Notes under the pieces: model-generated
Databases searched by the model: none
What the model saw: the letters and a program-made list of their open reading frames with translations, nothing else
What the model was told of the DNA's origin: nothing
In this document: one piece after another, positions 1 to 8,657 of the stretch
Layout of the letters: every line of letters begins with the position of its first letter
Numbering within the stretch: the stretch's first letter is position 1
Translations under genes and position numbers: made by a program
Assembly (NCBI RefSeq): GCF_001720135.1
Contig: NZ_MCRJ01000037.1
Location: forward strand, 1-32,488
DNA: 32,488 nucleotides
Direction of reading: 5' to 3'
DNA from: Methylobrevis pamukkalensis
GTDB lineage: Bacteria > Pseudomonadota > Alphaproteobacteria > Rhizobiales > Pleomorphomonadaceae

Positions 1-1
1 G

Positions 2-523
2 CGGATGCGCGCCGGTGACCGGAGGCCGTCGGCCACCTCGGGCGAGATCGTGCTGTCCGGCGCGATCGTGCCGGACGCCCCGTGGCCCGAGACGGCCGCC
101 GGCGGGTCCGGCCGGGTGCTCGCCGTCAACGCCGAGGGACTGCTGCGCACCGGCCTGTACGGAACGCTGATGGCCGACGGAAGCGGCATCCGGCCGGCCG
201 GCACCGTGAGCGAGACCGTCACGGTCGCGGGCGAGATCTTCGACCTCGCCGCGCTCGACGCGCTGTTTGCCCGGATTCCAGGTGTCGCCGACGCTGCGGC
301 CTTCGTGGTGGCCGACGAGCTGCTCGGCAGCCGTATCGGGCTTTCCTTCGTGCCGGATGGCAGCCTCGACGTGACAGCGGCATCCGTCGCGGCCTTCCTC
401 GCCGGCGAGGGCGTCGGCATCCTCGAACGTCCCGCCATGCTTGTCCCGGTGGACTCGCTGCGCCGCGGCCAGGACGGGCGCGTGCTTCGCCCGATCGAGA
501 CGAAGACCTCCGCCGCCGCCTGA
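2..523 (+). CDS. C-terminal part of an adenylate-forming (acyl-CoA synthetase-like) enzyme, 5' end outside the window
   Basis: The frame is open from base 2 with no stop, so the gene begins upstream and only about 173 residues are visible. The fragment resembles the end of the ANL superfamily (acyl/aryl-CoA ligases): a GEIVLSG strand, an RTGLYG segment where family members have the TGD motif, then a small C-terminal alpha/beta domain with the PGVADAAAFVVADELLG pattern that matches the usual HPxVxdAaVvG region. Near the end, where active ligases carry the catalytic lysine of the PxTxxGK motif, this protein has RRGQDGRVLR, with arginine replacing lysine. That suggests altered or lost thioester-forming activity, or a specialised subfamily. 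The substrate cannot be told from this part. A perfect hairpin (537-558) follows the stop by 13 bases. The family call is moderately sure; no specific function is claimed. Confidence 0.6.
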   Translation, partial: RMRAGDRRPSATSGEIVLSGAIVPDAPWPETAAGGSGRVLAVNAEGLLRTGLYGTLMADGSGIRPAGTVSETVTVAGEIFDLAALDALFARIPGVADAAAFVVADELLGSRIGLSFVPDGSLDVTAASVAAFLAGEGVGILERPAMLVPVDSLRRGQDGRVLRPIETKTSAAA

Positions 524-536
524 GATCCTGACACGG

Positions 537-558
537 GCGATCACGAAATCGTGATCGC
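537..558. terminator. Perfect 10-bp inverted repeat just after the first gene, terminator hairpin or operator
   Basis: Arms GCGATCACGA and TCGTGATCGC are separated by AA. The repeat sits 13 bases after the TGA at 521-523. As RNA it would fold as a 9-bp stem with an AAAU tetraloop. No T-run follows on either strand, so it is not a textbook intrinsic terminator. It may act as a 3' mRNA-protecting hairpin or as a binding site for a dimeric regulator. Confidence 0.45.
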
Positions 559-798
559 GCATATCCGGCTGATTTCGTAACGGATCTCCGGCCGAGGCCG
601 TGGTCGCGGCCACGTGCCTGCTTTTCGTCGCTTGGCCGCTATCATATCGCCATCGAAATGCCGGAAGATCGCGGCCCTGTTGCGTCGGCATGATGGCAGC
701 GCAGCGTGTTTTCCGTTTCGATTCAACAAGGCTCACACCGGCCGCCGATTGTGACGACCCGCGGCGGTCCGGTTCTGCATTTCCCAGGAGACGGCTCC

Positions 799-1473
799 AT
801 GACTGCTGCGCCCTACCGCCCGAGCCTGTCGGTCGACGTCTTCCTGGACGTGATCTGCCCTTGGTGCTTCGTGGGAAAGCGGCATCTCGATGCGGCGATC
901 GACATGATTCCTGACATCGACATTGCCGTGCGCTGGCGGGCCTTCCAGCTCGATCCCACCATTCCGAAAGAGGGCAAGGACCGCCGCGCCTACATGCTGG
1001 ACAAGTTCCGCGATCCCGCCCGGATCGACGAGATCCACGGCAAGCTGACCGACATCGGCATGGCGATCGACATTCCCTTCGCCTTCGACCGGATCGCCAT
1101 CACGCCGAACACGCTCGACAGCCATCGCCTGATCCGCTGGGCGGGCGCGGAGGATCTCGGGACCGCGGCGGTCGAGGGGCTCTGCTCGGCCTTCTTCTGC
1201 GAGGGCCGCGATCTCACCGACGAGGCGACGCTGGCGGCGATCGCCGACGAGATCGGGCTCGATGGCGACGAGATCCGCGACCGGCTCGCCACCGACATCG
1301 ACCTCGAGATCATCCGCGCCGAGATCGACTACGCCGGCCGGATCGGCATCACCGGTGTGCCCTGCTACGTGATGGGTGGCCGCTACGCGATTTCCGGCGC
1401 CCAGCCGCCGGAGATGATGGCCGACGCCTTCCGCCGCGTCGCGGCCGAACTGTCGACGCGAGCGGCAGAGTAG
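799..1473 (+). CDS. DsbA/FrnE-like thioredoxin-fold oxidoreductase (2-hydroxychromene-2-carboxylate isomerase-like)
   Basis: A 224-residue protein of the DsbA superfamily, FrnE-like branch. The N-terminal strand leads into a CPWC redox motif at residues 20-23. A helical insertion follows, and the cis-proline loop appears near the C-terminus as GITGVPCYV. No signal peptide is present, so it should act in the cytoplasm, unlike periplasmic DsbA. Relatives are annotated as polyketide-biosynthesis oxidoreductases or dithiol-disulfide isomerases, and their in vivo substrates are mostly unknown. The frame is open further upstream to 706, but the ATG at 799 is preceded by AGGAG at 786-790 with an 8-base gap, and the family alignment starts here, so this start was chosen. 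It is monocistronic and faces mfd tail to tail with a 15-base gap. Confidence 0.85.
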   Translation: MTAAPYRPSLSVDVFLDVICPWCFVGKRHLDAAIDMIPDIDIAVRWRAFQLDPTIPKEGKDRRAYMLDKFRDPARIDEIHGKLTDIGMAIDIPFAFDRIAITPNTLDSHRLIRWAGAEDLGTAAVEGLCSAFFCEGRDLTDEATLAAIADEIGLDGDEIRDRLATDIDLEIIRAEIDYAGRIGITGVPCYVMGGRYAISGAQPPEMMADAFRRVAAELSTRAAE

Positions 1474-1480
1474 CCCGAAC

Positions 1481-1499
1481 AGGCGGCCTTACGCCGCCT
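1481..1499. terminator. Candidate bidirectional terminator hairpin between convergent genes
   Basis: AGGCGGC (1481-1487) and GCCGCCT (1493-1499) form a 7-bp GC stem with a CTTAC loop. It lies between the stop of the DsbA-like gene and the last codons of mfd, and overlaps the mfd stop. On the + strand TTCGGCTTG follows, which has no real U-run. The position between convergent genes is the main support. Confidence 0.35.
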
Positions 1500-4400
1500 T
1501 CGGCTTGCCCTCGTCGACCATCCGCACCAGCTTGACCAGCACCGCCGCCGTGCCCTTGAGCCGCTGCTCGGGCGTCGGCCAGTCGCGCGAGAGAACGACC
1601 TTGTGGTCGGGCCGGATCTTCGCCAGCACGCCCTGCTCGCCGATGTAACGCACCAGCGCCGCCGGATTGGAGAAGGTGCCGCCGCGGAAGGCTATGACCA
1701 CGCCCTTCGGGCCGGCATCGACCTTCTCCACGTTGGCGCGGCGGCAGAAGGCCTTGATCATCACGATCTTGAGCAGATGCTCCACCTCCTCCGGCAGCGG
1801 GCCGAAGCGGTCGATCATCTCGGCGCCGAAGCCGTCGATCTCGCCCGGCTCGTCGAGATCGGCGAGGCGGCGGTAGAGGTCGAGGCGCAGCTGGAGATCC
1901 GGCACGTAGTGGTCCGGGATCATCACCGGCGTGCCGACCGTGATCGTCGGCGACCACTGGTCGTCGGTGAGGCTGTCGTCGCCGGTCTTGAGCGAGGCCA
2001 CCGCCTCCTCCAGCATCTGCTGGTAGAGCTCGTAGCCGACCTCCTTGATATGCCCGGACTGTTCCTCGCCGACGAGATTGCCGGCACCGCGCAGGTCGAG
2101 ATCGTGGCTGGCGAGCTGGAAGCCGGCGCCGAGGGTGTCGAGCGACTGCAGCACCCGCAGGCGCCGCTCGGCGGTGCCGGTCAGCTTGCGCTCGGCCGGC
2201 GTCGTGAAGATCGCATAGGCGCGGGTCTGGAGCGGCCGACGCGGCCCTTCAGCTGGTAGAGCTGGGCAAGGCCGAACATGTCGGCGCGGTAGATGATCAG
2301 CGTGTTGGCGGTCGGGATGTCGAGGCCGGATTCGACGATCGTCGTGGAGAGCAGCACGTCGAAGCGGCCTTCGTAGAAAGCATTCATGATGTCTTCGAGC
2401 TCGGTCGCCGCCATCTGGCCGTGCGCGACCGCAACGCGCACCTCCGGAACGGTCCGCTCGAGGAAGTCCTTCTGGTCGGCAAGGTCGGAGACACGCGGGC
2501 AGACGTAGAAGGCCTGGCCGCCGCGGTATTTCTCGCGCAGCAGCGCCTCGCGAATGACGAGCGCGTCAAAGGGCGTCACGAAGGTGCGCACCGCCAGCCG
2601 GTCGACCGGCGGCGTCGCGATCAGCGACAGTTCGCGCACGCCGGTCAGCGCCAGCTGCAGCGTGCGCGGAATCGGCGTCGCCGACAGCGTCAGCACGTGG
2701 ACGTCCGACTTCAGCTCCTTCAGCCGCTCCTTGTGCTTCACGCCGAAATGCTGCTCCTCGTCGATGATCAGCAGGCCGAGGTCCCGGAACTCGATGCCTT
2801 TGGCGAGCAGCGCATGGGTGCCGACGACGATGTCGACCGTGCCGTCCTTGAGGCCTTCGCGGGTCCGGGCGAGATCCTTGGCCGTGACGAGGCGCGAGGC
2901 CTGCTCGACCCGCACCGGCAACCCGCGGAACCGCTCGGAAAAAGTCCGGAAATGCTGGCGCGAAAGCAGGGTCGTCGGCACCACGACCGCCACCTGCTTG
3001 CCCGACAGCGCCGCGACGAAGGCCGCACGCAGGGCAACCTCGGTCTTGCCGAAGCCGACGTCGCCGCAGACGAGCCGGTCCATCGGACGGCCGGACTGGA
3101 GATCCTCGACGATCGCCTCGATGGCGGAGAGCTGGTCCTCGGTCTCGTCATAGGGGAAGCGCGCCGCGAATTCGCCCCAGACGCCGTCCGTCGGGGTCAG
3201 GACCGGCGCCGTCTTCAGGAGCCGGGCGGCTGCGGTCTTGATCAGTTCACCCGCGATCTCGCGGATGCGCTTCTTCATCTTGGCCTTGCGGGCCTGCCAG
3301 GCGCCGCCGCCGAGCTTGTCGAGCGAGACTTCCTGTTCCTCGGAGCCGAAACGGGTCAGAAGGTCGATGTTCTCGACCGGCAGGAACAGCTTGTCGCCGC
3401 CTGCGTAGACGATCTCCAGGCAGTCGTGCGGCGCGCCCGCCGCCTCGATGGTCCGCAGGCCGACGAAGCGACCGATGCCGTGGTCGACATGGACGACGAG
3501 ATCGCCTTCCGAGAGGCTCGCCACCTCGGTCAGCGCGTTCTTGGCCTTCTTGCGCCGCGCACCGCGCACCAGGCGTCGCCGAGCACGTCCTGCTCGCCGA
3601 CAATGACGATCCGGTCGGTCTCGAAGCCGGTCTCCAGACCAAGGACGACGAGGCCGAGGATGTGGGTCGGCAGCGCCAGCGCCGCCTCCAGCGTCTCCAC
3701 CCGCTCGGCCTTCTGCACGCCGTGGTCGGCCAGCACCTGTGCCAGCCGGTCGCGCGACCCCTCGGTCCAGCAGGCCAGCAGCACGCGCTTGCCGCGTTCG
3801 CGGACCTCGCGGAAATGCGTGACCAGCGCGTCGAAGACGTTGACGTCGCCGCCGGCCCGTTCGGCTGCAAAGCTGCGGCCCTGCTTGCCGCCGAAATCGA
3901 CGATCTTGCGGCCCGCGTCGGGCACCGAGAAGGGCGTGAGGCGGACGACATCGCGCGAGGCGAGCGCCGCGGCAATCTCGCCGGGCGCGAGATAGAGGCT
4001 GGTCGGCTCGACCGGCTTGTAGGGCGCGCCGCCGGTGTTGCCGATCTTCAGCGCCTCGGCGCGGGCCTCGAAATGGTCGCGCACCGTCTTCAGGCGCTCG
4101 TCGATGGATTCGTCGGCCAGCGGATCGAGCACCAGCGGGGCATCGCCGCAATAGTGGAACAGCGTCTCCAGTCCGTCGTGGAACAGCGGCAGCCAGTGTT
4201 CGACACCGGCATAACGCCGCCCCTCGCTGATCGATTCGTAGAGCGGGTCGTCGCGGGTCGCGCCGCCGAAGAGCGACAGATAGTTCTGGCGAAACCGCTT
4301 GATCGTGGCCGGCGTCAGCACGACCTCGCTCATCGGCACCAGGTCGAGACGCCGCAGCTGGCCGACGGAGCGCTGGGTTTCCGGATCAAAGCTGCGGATT

Positions 4401-4978
4401 GAATCCAGCGTGTCGCCGAAGAAGTCGAGGCGCACCGGCAGGTCGGTGCCGGGGGCGAACAGGTCGACGATGCCGCCGCGCACGGCGTATTCGCCGGTGT
4501 CGCGCACGGTCGAGACGCGGGAAAAGCCGTTGTCCTCCAGCCAGCCGGTCAGCGCCGCCATGTCGACCCGGTTGCCCTGCGCCGCGCCCCAGATCTGCGC
4601 GCCGACGACGGCATGCGGCACCACGCGCTGGACCAGCGCGTTGGCGGTCGTCAGCAGCACGAAGCCCGGGCCCTCGGTCGGGCGCACGAGGCGCGACAGC
4701 GTGGTCATGCGCCGGGCGACGACGGCCGGCGTCGGCGAGACGCGGTCGTAGGGCAGGCAGTCCCAGGCCGGAAATTCCAGCGTGGCGAGGCCGGGCGCGG
4801 CAAAGCCGAGCGCGCGCTCGGCCTGCGCCAGCCGCTGGCCGTCACGCGCGACGAAGACGGCGCGCAGCCCCTCGCCCGATCCGGTGATCCGGGCAAGCGC
4901 CAGCGCCTCGGCGCCATCCGGCACGTTCGACAGCGTGAACTCGCGGAATTCGTCGAAGACGGAGCGGTAGTCGGTCAC
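1489..4978 (-). CDS. mfd: Transcription-repair coupling factor Mfd, interrupted by two 1-nt frameshifts
   Basis: Mfd is the ATP-dependent DNA translocase that removes RNA polymerase stalled at lesions and recruits UvrA. The start is ATG at 4978 ([11 protein letters not shown]). From the N-terminus one sees the UvrB-like damage-recognition module, the RNA-polymerase interaction (CarD-like) region with the [11 protein letters not shown] motif, helicase motif [10 protein letters not shown], motif [16 protein letters not shown], and the TRCF C-terminal domain ending EGKPKAA. The frame breaks twice. Near 3575, GACGCCTGG should read GACCGCCTGG to give [15 protein letters not shown]. Near 2228, one base is missing from the Lys/Arg codon after GRVGRS. 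With both bases restored the length is 3492 nt, 1163 residues, normal for Mfd. Everything else is intact, so sequence error is more likely than decay. It lies 62 bases downstream of sdhE, probably in one operon. Confidence 0.93.
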
Positions 4979-5041
4979 GGGTGAAACTCGTTTTCGGGCG
5001 AAGCGGGTTCGCTTTTGGCGGTGCTGGAGTCTGGCCGGAGG

Positions 5042-5359
5042 TCAGTCGAGCGCCAGAGGATTGGCCCTGTGGAAGGAGATGATGCGCGCGAGCGTCGGTC
5101 CGTCATGCTCGGGCGGGGGCGGCTCGCGGCCGATGATCCAGGCGAAGAGCAGCTTGTCCTCCACCTCCATCAGCTCCTCGAGCCGGTCGAGATCGGCCTC
5201 GGGCAGATCGCCGATCGCAGAGTCGACGAAGCGGCCGAGCAGCAGGTCCATCTCCCGCGTGCCACGGTGCCAGGAATGATAGAGGATGCGCCGGCGTCGC
5301 GGCGACAGGTCCTCGGCGTCCGGGAAAGTCCGCTCATCTTCGCACGCCCTCGCGTTCAT
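5042..5359 (-). CDS. sdhE: Succinate dehydrogenase flavinylation/assembly factor SdhE (SDHAF2/DUF339 family)
   Basis: A 105-residue, mostly helical cytoplasmic protein. It carries the family signature RRRILYHSWHRGTREMDLLLG, in pieces RILYHS, HRGTREMD and LLLGRF; the RGxxE core is the conserved element needed for covalent FAD attachment to the succinate dehydrogenase flavoprotein. The following EADLDRLEELMEVEDKLLFAWI segment and the length match bacterial SdhE/YgfY and mitochondrial Sdh5. The ATG at 5357-5359 is the only sensible start. Its place immediately upstream of mfd is a recurrent arrangement in alphaproteobacteria. It is divergent from the TonB operon, sharing a 258-bp spacer (5360-5617). 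Confidence 0.9.
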   Translation of the reverse strand: MNARACEDERTFPDAEDLSPRRRRILYHSWHRGTREMDLLLGRFVDSAIGDLPEADLDRLEELMEVEDKLLFAWIIGREPPPPEHDGPTLARIISFHRANPLALD

Positions 5360-5617
5360 GGCCGCCCGGACGGGCGTTGTCCGGCGCTATTTAGGGCAAA
5401 GCGGCCGGCTGTGTATACCGCCATCGCCCGGAATTCCGGGACCCTGCCCTGCAATTTCCCTTCCAAGCGGGCTCGTATCGGCAGTCGGGCCGATGCAAAC
5501 TTGAACTCCATACTCAGAATATGTAGAACGCCAGAAGCTTCAACGTCGTCCGCGATCCGCGCGGCCGACGCCAGACCGCTTGCCCAGGCGCTTCAGCAAC
5601 GAGGGATCCGCATCGTC
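5360..5617. promoter_or_regulatory. Divergent intergenic region between sdhE-mfd and the TonB operon
   Basis: 258 bases hold promoters for two divergent units. The part at about 5495-5545 is clearly richer in A and T than its surroundings and includes TTGAACTCCATACTCAG and AATATGTAGAAC, a likely place for the TonB-operon promoter and an iron-responsive site. I could not match it convincingly to a Fur, Irr or RirA consensus, so no operator is claimed. Confidence 0.3.
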
Positions 5618-6088
5618 GTGACCGTCATCCGCAAGTCCCTTCGCCCGTCCGTCCGCCGGCTCAGTCCGGCGCGCGCGATGATTGCCGCCGCGGCGGTGTG
5701 TGCCCTCGCCTCGCCGGCCCTGTCTCAAACAGCGGAGGCCGACGCGCCGATCACGGTGGAGCTCAACAAGCTCGCCCCCAACGGCGAGAGCTGCCAGGCG
5801 ACGATCGTGGTGCGCAACGGCGGCGGTCCGCTGTCCAGCCTCAAGACCGATCTGGTCATGTTCGCGCCCGACGGCATCGTCGCCCGGCGTATCGCCGTGG
5901 AACTCGGGCCGCTCGCCCGCAACAAGACCTTCGTCAAGGCCTTCGACATTCCTGGCACCGGTTGCGACCGCATCGGCCGCATCCTGCTCAACGACGTGAT
6001 CGCCTGCGCGGATGCCGACGGCGCCGCCCTCGCCTGCCTCGACCGGGTCGAGCCGACCTCGCTGTCGGCCGTCACCTTCGACAAGTAA
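5618..6088 (+). CDS. Uncharacterised exported protein, first gene of the TonB-ExbB-ExbD operon
   Basis: A 156-residue protein from a GTG at 5618, with GAGGGA at 5601-5606 as ribosome site. The frame stays open far upstream, but that part has no credible signal. The N-terminus has a basic stretch with VRRLS followed by a hydrophobic run MIAAAAVCALASPALSQ, a signal peptide that could be Sec or, given the paired arginines, Tat. The mature part (about 120 residues) begins ITVELNKLAPNG and looks like a small beta-sandwich, with four cysteines (ESCQ, TGCDR, IACADA, LACLD) that could form two disulfides in the periplasm. The exbB start follows 14 bases after the stop, so it is surely co-transcribed with the TonB motor. 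I do not recognise a named family with a known role; an accessory to TonB-dependent uptake is an inference from context only. Confidence 0.72.
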   Translation: MTVIRKSLRPSVRRLSPARAMIAAAAVCALASPALSQTAEADAPITVELNKLAPNGESCQATIVVRNGGGPLSSLKTDLVMFAPDGIVARRIAVELGPLARNKTFVKAFDIPGTGCDRIGRILLNDVIACADADGAALACLDRVEPTSLSAVTFDK

Positions 6089-6102
6089 AAGGTCCAGATC
6101 CG

Positions 6103-7056
<954 letters not shown>

Positions 7057-7068
7057 CGGGGACCGACG

Positions 7069-7509
7069 ATGGCAGCCCGCCTCGACGACGGTGACGATCT
7101 CACCGAAACCCACGAGATCAACGTCACGCCCTTCATCGACGTGATCCTCGTGCTCCTGATCATCTTCATGGTGGCGGCCCCGCTCGCCACCGTGGACGTG
7201 CAGGTCGATCTGCCCAAATCGACGGCTGCCGTGCAGCCGCGCCCCGAAAAGCCGCTGTTCCTGACCGTGCGCGAGGACCTGTCGCTGGCGATCGGCGACG
7301 ATCCGGTCACGCGCGACGGGCTGGCCGCGGCGATCAACGCCTTCACGAGCGGCGACAAGGAGCAGCGCGTGTTCCTGCGCGCCGACAAGGTGGTGCAATA
7401 CGGCGATCTCACCGAGGTGATGAACGCGCTGCGTGCCGCCGGCTACCTGAAGATCGCCCTCGTCGGCCTCGAGACCGCGCCCGGCAACGGCACGGAGGCG
7501 ATCCCGTGA
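7069..7509 (+). CDS. exbD: TonB-system proton-channel protein ExbD
   Basis: A 146-residue single-pass protein of the ExbD/TolR family. After a short cytoplasmic tail comes NVTPFIDVILVLLIIFMV, with the conserved channel aspartate at residue 24 (equivalent to Asp25 of E. coli ExbD) at the cytoplasmic end of the helix. A periplasmic domain of about 100 residues follows and contains the KPLFLTV and VFLRADKVVQYGDLTEVM strands typical of the family. The ATG at 7069 has GGGGA a few bases upstream. The stop codon overlaps the tonB start by four bases (GTGA), which suggests translational coupling and matched stoichiometry of the two proteins. Confidence 0.95.
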   Translation: MAARLDDGDDLTETHEINVTPFIDVILVLLIIFMVAAPLATVDVQVDLPKSTAAVQPRPEKPLFLTVREDLSLAIGDDPVTRDGLAAAINAFTSGDKEQRVFLRADKVVQYGDLTEVMNALRAAGYLKIALVGLETAPGNGTEAIP

Positions 7510-8567
7510 CGATGGCGGCGGACGCCCCCGGTTTCGGCAACGGATCTGGCGTCGGCTCCGGCCTGCTCTGGGGCACCTGCCTGCTGGCCGCACTCGTCGT
7601 CCATGGCGCGGTGGTCGTCGCCCTCACCCGCGAGGACGAGGTCGCGAACGGTTTTGTCGCGCCGCCAGCCGCGATCATGATCGACCTGCCGCCCGATCTC
7701 GCCCTGCCGCCAGCCGACAGCGTCGCGTCGGTCGCGGCCGAGGAGGTGGAGGCGGACGCTCCGGAGGATGCCGCCGCCGCGCCGGAGCCCGTGGAGGCAG
7801 AGCCGGTGGAAGAGACGGCCGAGGCGCAGGCCATCGAGATTCCCGATGCTGCCGAAAGCACCGAGATCACCGACGTGGCTCCCGCCGAAATGGCCGAGGC
7901 CGTGCCGGACCAGCCGGACGAGGTCGTCGCGACGCCGTTCGAGCTGACGGAGGTCGATCCGTCGGTTCCCGCCGAGGTCGAGGTCCAGGCAGCTGCGCAG
8001 GCAACGCCGGAGGCGATTGCCGAAGCCGTGCCCGAGGCCGTGGCCGAAGCCGTGCCCGAGACGGCCCCCGCCGAGACGGCCGCTATGGAAGTCCTCACCG
8101 TCACCCCGCGCGTCAAGCCCGATCCGCCGCGGCGCGTGGAACCCGTCCGCGAGCGCGTGAAGGTCGCGGAAAGGCGTCAGGCACCGCCGAAGAAGACCGA
8201 AGCGGCCAGTGCGAAGCCGAAGGTGGTCGCCTCATCCCGGGCGCAGCCAGCCAGCCAGGCCGCCTCCGGTGCCAGCGTCGACCGCAAGGCCATCCAGCGC
8301 AGCTATGGCGGCCGGGTGCGGGCGGCTGTCGCGCGGCAGGCGCAGCGGATGAAGTCCCGCGACAAGCCCGGCCTTGCCTATGTCACCTTCACCATCGCGG
8401 CAAACGGCAGTTATTCGGGTGTCCGCATCTCGCGGTCGTCCGGGATACCGAAGGTCGACGAGGCGGTGCTGGCCGCCGTGCGCCGGGTCGGTGAGTTTCC
8501 GCCGATACCCGCAGAGATCGGCAGAAGCAGCATGCCTGTGACCATTCCGGTCGAGATCAAGCGCTAG
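7506..8567 (+). CDS. tonB: Energy transducer TonB
   Basis: A 353-residue TonB. The N-terminal anchor GLLWGTCLLAALVVHGAVVV includes a histidine (residue 33) in the place of the essential His20 of E. coli TonB. A long periplasmic spacer follows, first strongly acidic and Ala/Pro/Glu-rich (about 70-200, with EAVPEAVAEAVPE repeats), then basic and proline-rich (KPDPPRRVEPVRERVKV). This is the usual acidic-then-basic order, though the acidic part is unusually long. The C-terminal TonB domain (about 270-353) has AYVTFTIAANGSYSGVRI and VDEAVLAAVRRVGEFPPIP, which contact the TonB box of outer-membrane receptors. The GTG start at 7506 overlaps the exbD stop; an ATG two codons later is an alternative. 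Confidence 0.94.
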   Translation: MTMAADAPGFGNGSGVGSGLLWGTCLLAALVVHGAVVVALTREDEVANGFVAPPAAIMIDLPPDLALPPADSVASVAAEEVEADAPEDAAAAPEPVEAEPVEETAEAQAIEIPDAAESTEITDVAPAEMAEAVPDQPDEVVATPFELTEVDPSVPAEVEVQAAAQATPEAIAEAVPEAVAEAVPETAPAETAAMEVLTVTPRVKPDPPRRVEPVRERVKVAERRQAPPKKTEAASAKPKVVASSRAQPASQAASGASVDRKAIQRSYGGRVRAAVARQAQRMKSRDKPGLAYVTFTIAANGSYSGVRISRSSGIPKVDEAVLAAVRRVGEFPPIPAEIGRSSMPVTIPVEIKR

Positions 8568-8657
8568 CTGCCTTTGTCATACCGCACCGCAATCAAAACT
8601 CCTTAACGGCTTTCGGCTAGCCTAACCGTCGGTATCAGGCGGCAGGGGGTTTTCCGA

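Noticed and set aside
2220..3580. Programmed ribosomal frameshifting in mfd
   Set aside because: There is no slippery heptamer or stimulatory structure at either break, and identical one-base losses occur in many unrelated genes.
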